The position numbers and the translations under genes are program-made. A model generated the notes under the pieces. That model was not told the DNA's origin. It was given only the letters and a program-made list of their open reading frames with translations, and searched no databases. Source: Caldithrix abyssi (lineage in GTDB: Bacteria; Calditrichota; Calditrichia; Calditrichales; Calditrichaceae). Taken from it: 64,000 bases of DNA. This document shows positions 14,425 through 23,889 of the stretch, piece after piece; the first letter of the stretch is position 1; every line of letters begins with the position of its first letter. Location of the stretch: positions 82,765-146,764 of the forward strand of contig DRQG01000034.1 in the NCBI GenBank assembly GCA_011369465.1. The letters are read 5' to 3'.

Positions 14425-17202
14425 ATGCCTGCATTCTCCCGACAACTTTTCTGGGGACTATTGTTTGCCGGTTTGGTTCACGGGCAAACGGGACAAATAA
14501 CGGGAATTGTAAAAGACGCAGTAACTCAGAAACCCATTTCCGCAGCCATTGTAAAAATCGAAAAGACGGAACAGTCTTCTCAAAGCGATGAAGATGGCGG
14601 CTTTTTCCTGGGCAATCTACCTCCCGATAAATATTATCTTATCTGCATGGCCAAAGGGTATTATTCGTTGGTTATTCCGGATGTAAATGTACAGGCGGAT
14701 AAAACCGTATTCCTTACGATTGAAATGTATGTGGGTAATGAAAACGAATATCTCTTTCTGGATATCGGCGGTATCAAAGTAACCGCCGAACGCGACCTGC
14801 TTCCTCAGGAATCCGAAACGGTGCACAGCATTTCCAAGGGTGAAATCGAACACATGCAGGCCAACAGCCTGAGCGACGTACTGGAGATGATTCCGGGCAA
14901 CGAACGGACAAATAATCTCGGACTGCAGGGTAAACAAAACATCACTCTGCGCTCCTTCAACAACGATCAGGATGATCGCGGAGCGCTTTTTGGCACCCGG
15001 GTTATTGTGGATGATGTACCGCTTTCCAACAATATTAATTTACAAACCGGCGTTGGCGTGGGCTACGGAAGCAGCGTAATCAATTCAGCTCAGGGTCAGT
15101 ACGATTTACGGGAAATTGCCGCAGAGAACCTGGAAAAGGTGGAAGTGCTCAGCGGGGGCGCGTCGGCTGAGTACGGCGATTACACGCAGGGCGTTATACT
15201 GGTTAAAACACGCAGCCGCGGCGTTCCCACCCGCTTAAAATTGAAAAACAACCCCGACACCCGCGAAGCCAATCTGATGGGCAGCTTTCAGGCTATACAC
15301 ACCGATTTTGTATATAATCTGAATTATGGTTATTCCGAACGGGATATCCGCGTTAAAGGCGATGAATACCACCGCATTTCCGGCAGTTTAAAAAGCAGTA
15401 ATCGTTTTGCGGATAATACGCTTCGCTTTGATCAAAGCCTGCGTTTCGTTCGTAAAATCGAAGAAGACAACGACGCCAGCGATCCTTCGGGCGTAAAGGC
15501 CTACAACCGGGATCAGCATTGGACTTATTCGCACATAGTAGAATGGAAGCCGCAAAAAGACAACCGGTTATATATGCGGAACTACCTGGATTATCAGCGC
15601 CGCAACAGCTGGCGGCATCAACTGGAAACCGCCGACCTGGCCTATCTCACCGACCGTTATGAACCCGGCACCCGGGAGGCCATCATATCTGAACCCGTTT
15701 ACGAATCGGATGTTCGTACCATCGGCGATGAGTGGGGCTTTGGTTCCAAACTCAAATATGACGCCCGACTTTTTACGGGCAAATTCCTGCACCGGCTTCT
15801 GGCCGGAATCGAATTTATATCCGAATGGAATAGCGGACCGGGCAAATCGTTTGACCTGCTGCGTCCGCCTTACGGCAGGCAGGGTGAGCGCCCGCGCAGT
15901 TTTAATCAGATTCCCGGTTATACCAATTTATCGCTTTTTCTGGAAGACCGCATCAGCGGTGAGCTGGTGTTCCCGTTTACGCTTAACCTGGGGTTACGGT
16001 TAGACAGTTACAATCCCACCGGGTTAAACATAAAAGCTCTGGGCGGTAGCGGCGATCTGTTTAAAGCCGAGCAAGGGACGTTTGCCAACCCGCGTATTGG
16101 TTTGCAAATAAAACTACGGCCGGAAACACAGCTACGCTTATCCTTTAGCAAAGCGTCCAAACGGCCGGGACTTTCACAGGTGTATCCCGCACCTTTTTAT
16201 CTGGATACCTACGATCATACCATCCGCAGTATAACAGATAGCAGCGGTACGCGCGATACAACCATAACTCTGGTAACCACGCAGGTGTTCGATCGGTCGG
16301 CGCCCGATTTAAAAGGTTATCAGTCCGTAAAATACGAAGCAGCCATAGACCAGAAACTTGGCCCGACAGGCTTAAGCCTGCTGGCCTATTATCAAAAAAG
16401 CGCCGGCATTCCTCACGATGTGAAGGTTCCCTTTACCTATCACCGCTATTACTGGCCCAACTGGCCGGATGAACAGGACAAACAGGCCCTTGACACCATT
16501 AACACCATTGATCTTAAATATAAGATTCTGCAGAATCTCGGTTGGACGGAAGATCGCGGCGTGGAGTTTACCCTGCGCACGCATCGTCTGCCCGGGTTAA
16601 ATATGATATTCCGGATAAACGCGGCCTTTAACTTTCGTAAATACGGCTTTGACCGGTATCCGGACTATCGTCCATCCAAAATCATAAGCGCCGGAGATAC
16701 GCTGGGCGACGGCAGTATTGCCGTAAAAGATATGCAGGTGGTTCCCTATTATACCTTCCCGCAAAGATGGCGGCAAAAAATGGTGATCAACTATTTTGTG
16801 GATTACATCGCCAAACCTTTGGGTATCTGGGTGCGTTTTAAAGCCCAGCAGGTTTTATTTGAACAATATTTGCAAGCGATCGACCCCAAACTTTCCGCCG
16901 ACGGCTATTATTATGAGGGCAAACTGTATCCCATTACACCGGAGACCTCGGCCCGGCTGGGGCTGAATCGTTCTTACAGCGATCTGGCCACCACGGTGGA
17001 TAAAACGAAAAATTTCCCCAAATGGCTGTTCGGTATTACGGTTAGTAAATCCTTGTGGCGGCAGGCCGAAATTTCCTTTTTTGTAGAAAACATTTTTAAC
17101 GACCGGGCTTATTATCTGAACCGATACGGTTCTTATGCTACACGAAACCCGGAGATATTCTGGGGCGTGGCTTTCAGCGCTATTTTGGATCATATATTTT
17201 AA
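14425..17202 (+). CDS. TonB-dependent outer-membrane receptor with N-terminal carboxypeptidase-regulatory-like domain
   Basis: A 925-residue protein: signal peptide (about 1-20, ending VHGQ), a carboxypeptidase-D regulatory-like beta-sandwich (about 23-105, GIVKDAVTQKPISAA, then DGGFFLGNLPPDKYYL), a TonB-box-like GIKVTAERDL, a plug domain (about 125-260, with LSDVLEMIPG, IVDDVPLSNN and VEVLSGGASAEYGDYTQGVI in part), and a beta-barrel to the end. The last residue is Phe, as expected for barrel insertion. It should import a bulky ligand using TonB energy. The next gene, a DUF4876 lipoprotein, begins 14 bases later, so the ligand is probably shared with those partners. Confidence 0.92.
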   Translation: MPAFSRQLFWGLLFAGLVHGQTGQITGIVKDAVTQKPISAAIVKIEKTEQSSQSDEDGGFFLGNLPPDKYYLICMAKGYYSLVIPDVNVQADKTVFLTIEMYVGNENEYLFLDIGGIKVTAERDLLPQESETVHSISKGEIEHMQANSLSDVLEMIPGNERTNNLGLQGKQNITLRSFNNDQDDRGALFGTRVIVDDVPLSNNINLQTGVGVGYGSSVINSAQGQYDLREIAAENLEKVEVLSGGASAEYGDYTQGVILVKTRSRGVPTRLKLKNNPDTREANLMGSFQAIHTDFVYNLNYGYSERDIRVKGDEYHRISGSLKSSNRFADNTLRFDQSLRFVRKIEEDNDASDPSGVKAYNRDQHWTYSHIVEWKPQKDNRLYMRNYLDYQRRNSWRHQLETADLAYLTDRYEPGTREAIISEPVYESDVRTIGDEWGFGSKLKYDARLFTGKFLHRLLAGIEFISEWNSGPGKSFDLLRPPYGRQGERPRSFNQIPGYTNLSLFLEDRISGELVFPFTLNLGLRLDSYNPTGLNIKALGGSGDLFKAEQGTFANPRIGLQIKLRPETQLRLSFSKASKRPGLSQVYPAPFYLDTYDHTIRSITDSSGTRDTTITLVTTQVFDRSAPDLKGYQSVKYEAAIDQKLGPTGLSLLAYYQKSAGIPHDVKVPFTYHRYYWPNWPDEQDKQALDTINTIDLKYKILQNLGWTEDRGVEFTLRTHRLPGLNMIFRINAAFNFRKYGFDRYPDYRPSKIISAGDTLGDGSIAVKDMQVVPYYTFPQRWRQKMVINYFVDYIAKPLGIWVRFKAQQVLFEQYLQAIDPKLSADGYYYEGKLYPITPETSARLGLNRSYSDLATTVDKTKNFPKWLFGITVSKSLWRQAEISFFVENIFNDRAYYLNRYGSYATRNPEIFWGVAFSAILDHIF

Positions 17203-17215
17203 TATGTGGACGCCG

Positions 17216-18337
17216 ATGAGATATTCTGTCAGTATTATTGTTTCTATTTCTCTTTTCTCCTGTATGCAGGAAATTCCATCCTCGGTGGATGGCCGATTAA
17301 CCTATACGGCTTTTATTTTTTTACAAGATACAACAACGGAGGGAATTTCCGCGCACCCGATTGCCGGTGCGACTGTAACCCTCACTTCCGCTAACTATAG
17401 CGGTACAGACGGTCATCCCGAAAGCTTCACCCAAACAACGGATTCTGCTGGTCTGGCCGTATTCGAAGCGCTTGCTGTAGATCGTTATTTTGTTTATGTA
17501 GATAAAAAAATCACCACAAACGCCAGGACAATTCAAATTAGCAGCGGCAAAACCGTGGATTTACCCTCTGCGTCTACCGGTATTGACTCCATAGAGGTAC
17601 AAATGACGGAGCTATCGAATATTGTTATCAATGAAATCTATTATTGCGGGCCGGTAAATCGCGATAACTATGTTTACGATCAATATGTGGAACTTTATAA
17701 CAGATCCGATACAACGGTGTATCTGGACGGGATGTTTTTGTGTCACGTAATTCAAATACCGCATCCCGATATGGAGCGAATTACATTTGTACAAACGAAA
17801 AACATTTTTAAATTTCCCGGTGAACCGAAATCCGGTACATCTTATCCAATTAAACCCGGAGAATTTATCGTTATTGCCCAGGATGCGATAGATCATACAC
17901 TGTATGTGGAAAAATCCATTAACCTTTCGGAGGCGGATTGGGAATTTTTTAACCCGTATTCAGGAGATTTGGACAATCCGGCCCCCAATGTGTTTAATAT
18001 TCTTCCGGAAAAGGCAAGCGATTTTTTAATAGGATTGAATTCCAATGGTATTATCTTGTCGGATGGTTCCGAATGGTCATGGGGAGAAATAAGCGCGTCC
18101 GGTATTCAGTATATACATATTCCCATAAAGACAATCTTAGACGGCGTTGAGTGCCGATCAAATCCGGATACACCGAAGTCGCTTACCAGGCGCATCGATG
18201 CCGGATCTGCCGGCAGGGGAATCAGAAAATACAGCGGGTATTCTGTGGAACGCCGCCTGGCCGGGATGGATACCAATAACAGCAGTGTCGATTTTATCAA
18301 TCTGCCCCATCCTACACCGGGCTATCAAAACAATTGA
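17216..18337 (+). CDS. DUF4876-type lipoprotein, first of two tandem paralogues
   Basis: A 373-residue surface or periplasmic lipoprotein. The start is put at 17216 because MRYSVSIIVSISLFSC gives a short basic n-region and a lipobox, matching the start of the tandem paralogue; an ATG at 17204 is also possible. An N-terminal Ig/CNA-like beta-sandwich (about 30-125, with TTDSAGLAVFEALAVDRY) precedes a DUF4876 part beginning with VINEIYYCGPVNRDNYVYDQ, then LYNRSDTTVYLDGM and a PTPGYQNN ending, similar to lamin-tail-like folds. In Bacteroidetes such proteins travel with TonB receptors. It is clearly homologous to the next gene. Confidence 0.82.
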   Translation: MRYSVSIIVSISLFSCMQEIPSSVDGRLTYTAFIFLQDTTTEGISAHPIAGATVTLTSANYSGTDGHPESFTQTTDSAGLAVFEALAVDRYFVYVDKKITTNARTIQISSGKTVDLPSASTGIDSIEVQMTELSNIVINEIYYCGPVNRDNYVYDQYVELYNRSDTTVYLDGMFLCHVIQIPHPDMERITFVQTKNIFKFPGEPKSGTSYPIKPGEFIVIAQDAIDHTLYVEKSINLSEADWEFFNPYSGDLDNPAPNVFNILPEKASDFLIGLNSNGIILSDGSEWSWGEISASGIQYIHIPIKTILDGVECRSNPDTPKSLTRRIDAGSAGRGIRKYSGYSVERRLAGMDTNNSSVDFINLPHPTPGYQNN

Positions 18338-18391
18338 TTGGCAGAAGATGTATATGATACTTTATTTAATAAAATACAGAGGCAGTTTAAA

Positions 18392-19525
18392 ATGAGATTC
18401 GAGATAACTTTAACCATTGCTTTGTCTGCTGCCTTACTGCTTTCCTGCGGACGCGAAACCCCAGTTCATCTGGATGGGACGCTGCGCTACCAAATGTCTG
18501 TTTATTATACCGACACTACAGGTACGATCAGTCCGGCAATTATTCCCGTGCAAAATGCGGAAGTTACGTTGACGGCGGTTTCCTACAGCGGCGCGGATGG
18601 CAATCCTTTAACCTATACGCAGTTTACCGACTCCAGCGGACTGGCTGTCTTTGATCAACTTGCCGTGGGCCGGTACAATGTATATGTTTCCAAAGAAATC
18701 AAAACCAACACCAAAACAATTCTGATAACCGGCAGTAAAACGCTTGTTTTGCCCGATTCTATCCAGGGGGTGGATTCGCTTCGGGCAACGCCCATCGAAA
18801 AATCCAATCTGGTTATAAACGAAATTTATTTCTGCGGCCCCGAAAACCGGAATTACTACTTTTACGACCAGTTTGTAGAGCTGTATAACAATTCGGATAT
18901 CACGGTGTATCTGGACGGAATGTACTTATGCCGCGCCGCGCAGACCCATCCCACCGACCTTCACGAAAGAGACTATGTCCAAACGCTTAATCTCTTCCGC
19001 TTTCCGGGCGAGGCCTTAACCGGCAGAGAATATCCGGTGGCCCCGGGCCAGTTTGTGGTCATTGCTCAGGACGCCGTAGATCATTCCCAATACATAGCAA
19101 CCGCTGTCGATCTTTCCGGTGCCGATTGGGAATTTTATAATCCTTACGGTGGTGATATCGATTTTCCGGCACCCAATGTGGAAAATTTTCTTCCGGAAAA
19201 AACCAACGATTTTATGATTAACTTAACGCACAATGCGGTTATCCTGTCCGACGGCAGCGACTGGTATTGGGGCGAAATCAATGAAAACGACTATCAATAC
19301 ATCCATATTCCTATTAGCACCATAATCGACGGCGTGGAATACAGTTCCAACCCGGAAAAACAAAAAGAACTCAACCGCCGCGTGGATGCGGGATTTGCCG
19401 GCGTAAATATTCCCAAATACAGCGGGATGTCCACGCAACGCCGCGAACCGGGGTTTGATACTAACAACAGCAGTATCGATTTTGTTAATCTGGATCATCC
19501 GACACCGGGATACCAAAACGAATGA
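18392..19525 (+). CDS. DUF4876-type lipoprotein, second tandem paralogue
   Basis: A 377-residue paralogue of the preceding gene along its whole length. It has a lipobox at LLLSC, the same Ig-like domain (TDSSGLAVFDQLAVGRY), and the DUF4876 core VINEIYFCGPENRNYYFYDQ followed by LYNNSDITVYLDGMYLC and the PTPGYQNE ending. The ATG at 18392 has GAGG upstream and is preferred to a TTG 54 bases earlier. The stop overlaps the ATG of the beta-barrel gene (ATGA at 19522-19525). The two copies have diverged well beyond recent duplication, which suggests separate roles, for example two ligand forms or a heterodimer. Confidence 0.82.
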   Translation: MRFEITLTIALSAALLLSCGRETPVHLDGTLRYQMSVYYTDTTGTISPAIIPVQNAEVTLTAVSYSGADGNPLTYTQFTDSSGLAVFDQLAVGRYNVYVSKEIKTNTKTILITGSKTLVLPDSIQGVDSLRATPIEKSNLVINEIYFCGPENRNYYFYDQFVELYNNSDITVYLDGMYLCRAAQTHPTDLHERDYVQTLNLFRFPGEALTGREYPVAPGQFVVIAQDAVDHSQYIATAVDLSGADWEFYNPYGGDIDFPAPNVENFLPEKTNDFMINLTHNAVILSDGSDWYWGEINENDYQYIHIPISTIIDGVEYSSNPEKQKELNRRVDAGFAGVNIPKYSGMSTQRREPGFDTNNSSIDFVNLDHPTPGYQNE

Positions 19526-20985
19526 AGTTTATTAACATACATAAAATCTTAATTTTTGTTTTTTGCGCTGCGGCATCGTTACCCGCTTCGGACAATCGTC
19601 CCTTAGCCATGGGCGGCATGCGGGTAAGCCTGCCCGATGTGTATCATCAGTTTAATCTCTGGCAATCGGCAGCCAATCCCGCCGGTTTGCTGGATAGCGA
19701 CTCACTGAACTGGATGTTTTATTCCGGCGATCATTTGAGACGAACCAATGAAATACGGCGCCGCTGGGACGCCAGAGAGCTGCGTTTTACCGATTTGGTT
19801 TTTTCCGGTCAAAAGCGCCTGGACAACCGTCAAATGTTTTACGGCTATTTTCGCTATGGTTGGGAGAACCGCATTGATGCCCGTTATTCGATCGATCGCC
19901 ATCCCTACGATTTGGATCCCTTTGTTTTAACCGACTCCACCGAAGGTAACATCGGTTTTTATGGGCCGGAAATTTACGCTGCTTATACGTACCGGCTCAG
20001 CAGGAGCGTATCGATCGGCAGTGCACTGCGCTATACCATTCAACAGGGGCTCAAAACCATTTTTACCCGCCCGGAGATCATCCATCGCCGCATCTCGGCA
20101 GATATTGGGCTAAGCCTGAAGTTGAATGACCTGTTTACCGCGGGATTAACATTTACCTATTTTAATAAACAGGATCTGACCAAATTGGTTACCCAGCCCG
20201 ATAAGCTTGATCCGATCACTTATCGCTACCGTGGAGAGTACACCTTTAAACAAGTGATTGGCAAGGGCGACCGGGTGGCCGATTATGACGGGTATGCGAT
20301 CAGTCCTCAAATAGCCTGGAACAATGGGCTTTGGGAAGGTGTTTTCAGCGCCGGTTATTTTTATCGCTGGCATGAGCTTTACGACGATCCCGTTCGGCGT
20401 ATTTATGACGGTTTCTATCAGGAACAGCGCTATTATGCCCGCCTGCAAAATCGATACTATTTTGATGCGCTCCAAAAATCGCTGCTGGCATTGGATATCC
20501 ATTACGATTATATCGAAAACTGGGCTAAAGAACCCAAAGCGGGATATATGATTTACAACGCCTTTTACCGCAAATACGGTATCATTGTCGGTTTTTCCCA
20601 TCGTTTCGAAACCCCTTCGCTTACCATTGCAGCGGAAGGGCAATTTGAGCGAAATATCCCGGATCGGCGCGATCATTTGGCGCACGTGTACCGCTACGGC
20701 CCTGTTGTTCAAAACGAGTTGCGGACGGGACTGGAATACACGGTTAAAAACATCTTTCGATTGAGGGCCGGTATTTACTATATCTGGTACAGAGAAGATC
20801 CTGTCTGGCAGTATTTTGGCGATTTGAACGGGCCGGGCTTCACCGCCGGAATGGGGTATTATGCGGAAATACGGCAAATAGATTTTTATATAAAATACGG
20901 GCGATTGAATTCCGTAAACACAACACAACAAAATGGTGTTAACTCATCATTTGATTTTATATTAAATTGGAGGCAGTTTTTCTAA
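19522..20985 (+). CDS. Outer-membrane beta-barrel protein (DUF6850-like)
   Basis: A 487-residue protein with a signal peptide (about 1-22, ending LPASD) and alternating hydrophobic/aromatic strands to a C-terminal Phe (NWRQFF), the signature of an outer-membrane barrel. The start MGGMRVSLPDVYHQFNLWQS region and repeated aromatic turns resemble the DUF6850 family found with DUF4876 and TonB receptors in Bacteroidetes; I make that assignment from pattern memory. Translational coupling to the second DUF4876 gene supports a shared outer-membrane complex. Confidence 0.75.
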   Translation: MKFINIHKILIFVFCAAASLPASDNRPLAMGGMRVSLPDVYHQFNLWQSAANPAGLLDSDSLNWMFYSGDHLRRTNEIRRRWDARELRFTDLVFSGQKRLDNRQMFYGYFRYGWENRIDARYSIDRHPYDLDPFVLTDSTEGNIGFYGPEIYAAYTYRLSRSVSIGSALRYTIQQGLKTIFTRPEIIHRRISADIGLSLKLNDLFTAGLTFTYFNKQDLTKLVTQPDKLDPITYRYRGEYTFKQVIGKGDRVADYDGYAISPQIAWNNGLWEGVFSAGYFYRWHELYDDPVRRIYDGFYQEQRYYARLQNRYYFDALQKSLLALDIHYDYIENWAKEPKAGYMIYNAFYRKYGIIVGFSHRFETPSLTIAAEGQFERNIPDRRDHLAHVYRYGPVVQNELRTGLEYTVKNIFRLRAGIYYIWYREDPVWQYFGDLNGPGFTAGMGYYAEIRQIDFYIKYGRLNSVNTTQQNGVNSSFDFILNWRQFF

Positions 20986-21030
20986 ACAATATATTTTAGT
21001 AAACCCAACAACCAATAAAAGGAGGTGCGT

Positions 21031-23640
21031 ATGAAACGTGTAGTGACACCCTTGATGATTTTGATCTTTTCCGCGCTTTTATTTGCGCAGGAATGGGAAA
21101 TTGTAAAAATGGGAAATATGGAATTTTACCCAAACGACGGTTATGCATTTAATATGGATACGGCGATGTATGTGGGTCAGGATGGCGCGGTATTGATAAC
21201 AACGGATGGCGGGCAGGAGGGGATGCTCGTACGCGAGCCCGACGGGAACAGTTGGACAGCAGTGGATTTTGCCAATGAATTGGTCGGTTACGCCTGTGCC
21301 GGTGCCGGTTTCATTTACAAAACGACGGACGGCGGTTACACCTGGACTCAGGTTGGCGACACAGCCAATATCACCACAGATTTAAAGGGGATTGCCGTGG
21401 TAAGCGAAGACACCGTTTATGTGGCCGGAAGAAGTTCCACCCTGTTAAAAACCGTGGACGGCGGCGCAACATGGGAAGCATCCACATTCGACTTTGGAAA
21501 AGACCTGGACGGCGGTATTGATTTTTGCAATGCCAATGTCGGTGTGGTCGCTTCGGACAGTAAAGGCGGTTACACCTGGTACACCCACGACGGCGGGGTT
21601 ACCTGGACTTCGTCCATTGTTACTTTTCCCACGGGAACCGGGTCGCAAAAAATATTTGACGTAAGCGCCACGGGCGACTCTACCTTTGTTTTAGCCGGGT
21701 ACGGATATACGGTTTTCATTTCCACCGACGGCGGGCAGAACTGGCAGGTATCCGGAGACTACGTTTCCGATTACGTATATAACTACAAGGCTTTTACCGT
21801 AGATGAGAACACCTTTTTTGTCGGCGGGCAAAACGGACATCTGGTAAAAACCACCGACGGCGGGGCAACCTGGACGAATATCGACATCCCCACCGGTCAA
21901 AAGATTCAATTCATGCATTTTGTTGACGCCGATAACGGGTTTGTATTTGCTCAATACGGACAATGGTTTAAAACTTTCGATGGCGGCCAAAGCTGGACCC
22001 CTCTACTGGAATGGCCGAATGTTACTTTTAAAGGAATGGGTTTTTCCGAACCGGATCATATTTTTGCCACCGGCTGGGCCGGCGAATACACCATGACCAG
22101 CGACGGTTATAACTGGACATACCCGGACAATAAAAAAACCGGTTCCACCGAAAAAATATATGCCGTAGAGTTTATTTCCCCAACGGTTGGCTTTTTGGGC
22201 GGCACCGAAGGACTGCTGCTTAAAACAACCGACGGCGGTGAAACCTGGGCTGAAGTGAGTAACCCGATGTATGACGATCAAAAATCGATTTACGTGGTTA
22301 AACAAATCGGACAAAAACTTTATGCCGGTGGTAGATCCGGATATGTAATGGTTTCGGATGATAACGGAGATACCTGGTCGTTGATACCCAATTCGAGCAC
22401 CAGCAGCGTGTATGATTTCTGGCAGGCCTCAGACACGCTGCTTGTGGCGGTCGGCAGCTCCGGTAAAATCTTTTATTCCACATCCGCTATCGACTCGTTT
22501 TATGTGTTCAAAGATCATGGTTCTATGACATGGCGGGAGATCGACGCCACGGCCGGCCATGTTGTGCTGGTCGGTTCAAAGGGATATGTGTATCATACCA
22601 CCCCGGATAAACCCGACTCGCTACAGGAAGTCTTTAAAGAACCGGCCGGTAAAGACCTGTACGGTCTTGCCGCCGTTGACGATACGACTTTTTATATTGG
22701 AGGACGCGACGGCGTTTTGTATGTGTCCACCGACGGAGGCTTAACCTGGGCGGCAGAAACACTTCCTGAGGATGCTCAGGGTCAGACGATTGAACGTGTT
22801 ATTTTTGACGGCGCCAGTTTATGGCTAACCGGCAACGACGGAAATATTCTGAAAAAATCACTCACGCCTGCAGGTCCCATCAGCGGTTTGTTTATAAACG
22901 AATTTATGGCCAGCAACGATAACGCCTACGCCGATGAAAACGGTGAGTTTGATGATTGGATCGAGTTTTACAACAATACCGACCAGCCAATCGATATGGG
23001 CGGTTTATTAATAAACGATGACCTGAACGAACCATTCAGCAGTTGGTACATGATTCCCGACACCGCTCCGGACAGCACTACCGTCCAGCCCGGCGGCTTT
23101 ATTCTCTTCTGGGCGGATAAACAATCGGAACAAGGCGTTTTGCATCTGGAAATTAAACTGAGCAGCAGCGGCGAACAAATCGGTCTTGCCCAAATTGTAG
23201 GAATGGATACGGTTATGCTGGATTCCATCACCTTCGGAGCTCAGGAATCGGATACCTCCATGGGCCGGCGTACGGACGGCGCCGATGAATGGGTTAAGTT
23301 TTTCCCATCTTCTCCACTGGATAATAACGAGAATGGTACCATTGTAAGCATTCGTTACGAACCGGGTGTTGTAGTTCATGAGTACGCCCTGGAACAGAAC
23401 TATCCCAATCCGTTTAACCCGGTTACCACCATCAAATTTTCGATCAAAAAGAGCGGGCCGGTTGAACTGGAAGTATTTAACGCAGCCGGTCAAAAGGTGG
23501 CTACACTCTTAAACCGGACGATGAAAGCCGGGCGTGTGGAGGTAAAATGGGATGCGGGCAACATGGCCAGCGGACTGTACTTTTACCGCTTAAAGAGCGG
23601 CAACTTTACAGCAGTTAAAAAAATGTTACTGGTTAAATAG
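21031..23640 (+). CDS. Secreted YCF48/BNR-repeat protein with lamin-tail domain and T9SS sorting domain
   Basis: An 869-residue exported protein. AAAGGAGG precedes the ATG at 21031, which is preferred over a GTG six bases upstream. After a signal peptide (ending LLFAQ), residues about 25-610 are beta-propeller repeats of the YCF48/BNR type, marked by recurring TTDGGxTWT motifs. Residues about 620-755 form a lamin-tail-like domain (INEFMASNDNAYADENGEFDDWIE in part), and residues about 785-869 a type IX secretion sorting domain with EQNYPNPFNPVTTIKFSI (in part) and a final KKMLLVK. It is expected to be secreted or surface-attached. A terminator follows, ending the operon that began with the TonB receptor. 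Confidence 0.9.
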   Translation: MKRVVTPLMILIFSALLFAQEWEIVKMGNMEFYPNDGYAFNMDTAMYVGQDGAVLITTDGGQEGMLVREPDGNSWTAVDFANELVGYACAGAGFIYKTTDGGYTWTQVGDTANITTDLKGIAVVSEDTVYVAGRSSTLLKTVDGGATWEASTFDFGKDLDGGIDFCNANVGVVASDSKGGYTWYTHDGGVTWTSSIVTFPTGTGSQKIFDVSATGDSTFVLAGYGYTVFISTDGGQNWQVSGDYVSDYVYNYKAFTVDENTFFVGGQNGHLVKTTDGGATWTNIDIPTGQKIQFMHFVDADNGFVFAQYGQWFKTFDGGQSWTPLLEWPNVTFKGMGFSEPDHIFATGWAGEYTMTSDGYNWTYPDNKKTGSTEKIYAVEFISPTVGFLGGTEGLLLKTTDGGETWAEVSNPMYDDQKSIYVVKQIGQKLYAGGRSGYVMVSDDNGDTWSLIPNSSTSSVYDFWQASDTLLVAVGSSGKIFYSTSAIDSFYVFKDHGSMTWREIDATAGHVVLVGSKGYVYHTTPDKPDSLQEVFKEPAGKDLYGLAAVDDTTFYIGGRDGVLYVSTDGGLTWAAETLPEDAQGQTIERVIFDGASLWLTGNDGNILKKSLTPAGPISGLFINEFMASNDNAYADENGEFDDWIEFYNNTDQPIDMGGLLINDDLNEPFSSWYMIPDTAPDSTTVQPGGFILFWADKQSEQGVLHLEIKLSSSGEQIGLAQIVGMDTVMLDSITFGAQESDTSMGRRTDGADEWVKFFPSSPLDNNENGTIVSIRYEPGVVVHEYALEQNYPNPFNPVTTIKFSIKKSGPVELEVFNAAGQKVATLLNRTMKAGRVEVKWDAGNMASGLYFYRLKSGNFTAVKKMLLVK

Positions 23641-23652
23641 TAGCGGCTTCCG

Positions 23653-23697
23653 GAAGCCCCGGAAGAAAAAATTATTGTCCGGGGCTTCTATTTTTTC
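23653..23697 (+). terminator. Rho-independent terminator
   Basis: A perfect 11-bp stem, GAAGCCCCGGA (23653-23663) with TCCGGGGCTTC (23678-23688), a 14-base AT-rich loop and a T-run from 23691. It lies just after the YCF48/T9SS gene and ends that transcription unit. Confidence 0.9.
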
Positions 23698-23721
23698 CTA
23701 ATTAACCCGGTCTTTTTTTCA

Positions 23722-23862
23722 ATGGAGCTCTACGGTATTTTGGGTAATTTTGCACAAATAACCACGCATTTTCATCGTCCGGATGAAATCTTCGGTTATC
23801 AACAACTGTACGCCCCCTTTATTTTTACCCGTTTGGATGAAGAATACCAACGGAACGGATAA
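23722..23862 (+). CDS. Possible small protein upstream of an ABC transporter
   Basis: A 46-codon frame starting at the ATG at 23722 and ending at TAA 23860-23862, 27 bases before the ABC ATPase. Residues are aromatic and charged with no membrane segment. No Shine-Dalgarno precedes the ATG, and I recognise no family. It could be a leader peptide, a remnant of an upstream regulator (YtrA/GntR genes often occupy this place), or chance. Confidence 0.25.
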   Translation: MELYGILGNFAQITTHFHRPDEIFGYQQLYAPFIFTRLDEEYQRNG

Positions 23863-23889
23863 GCGGATTCATCAAAAAGGAAAGCAGGC

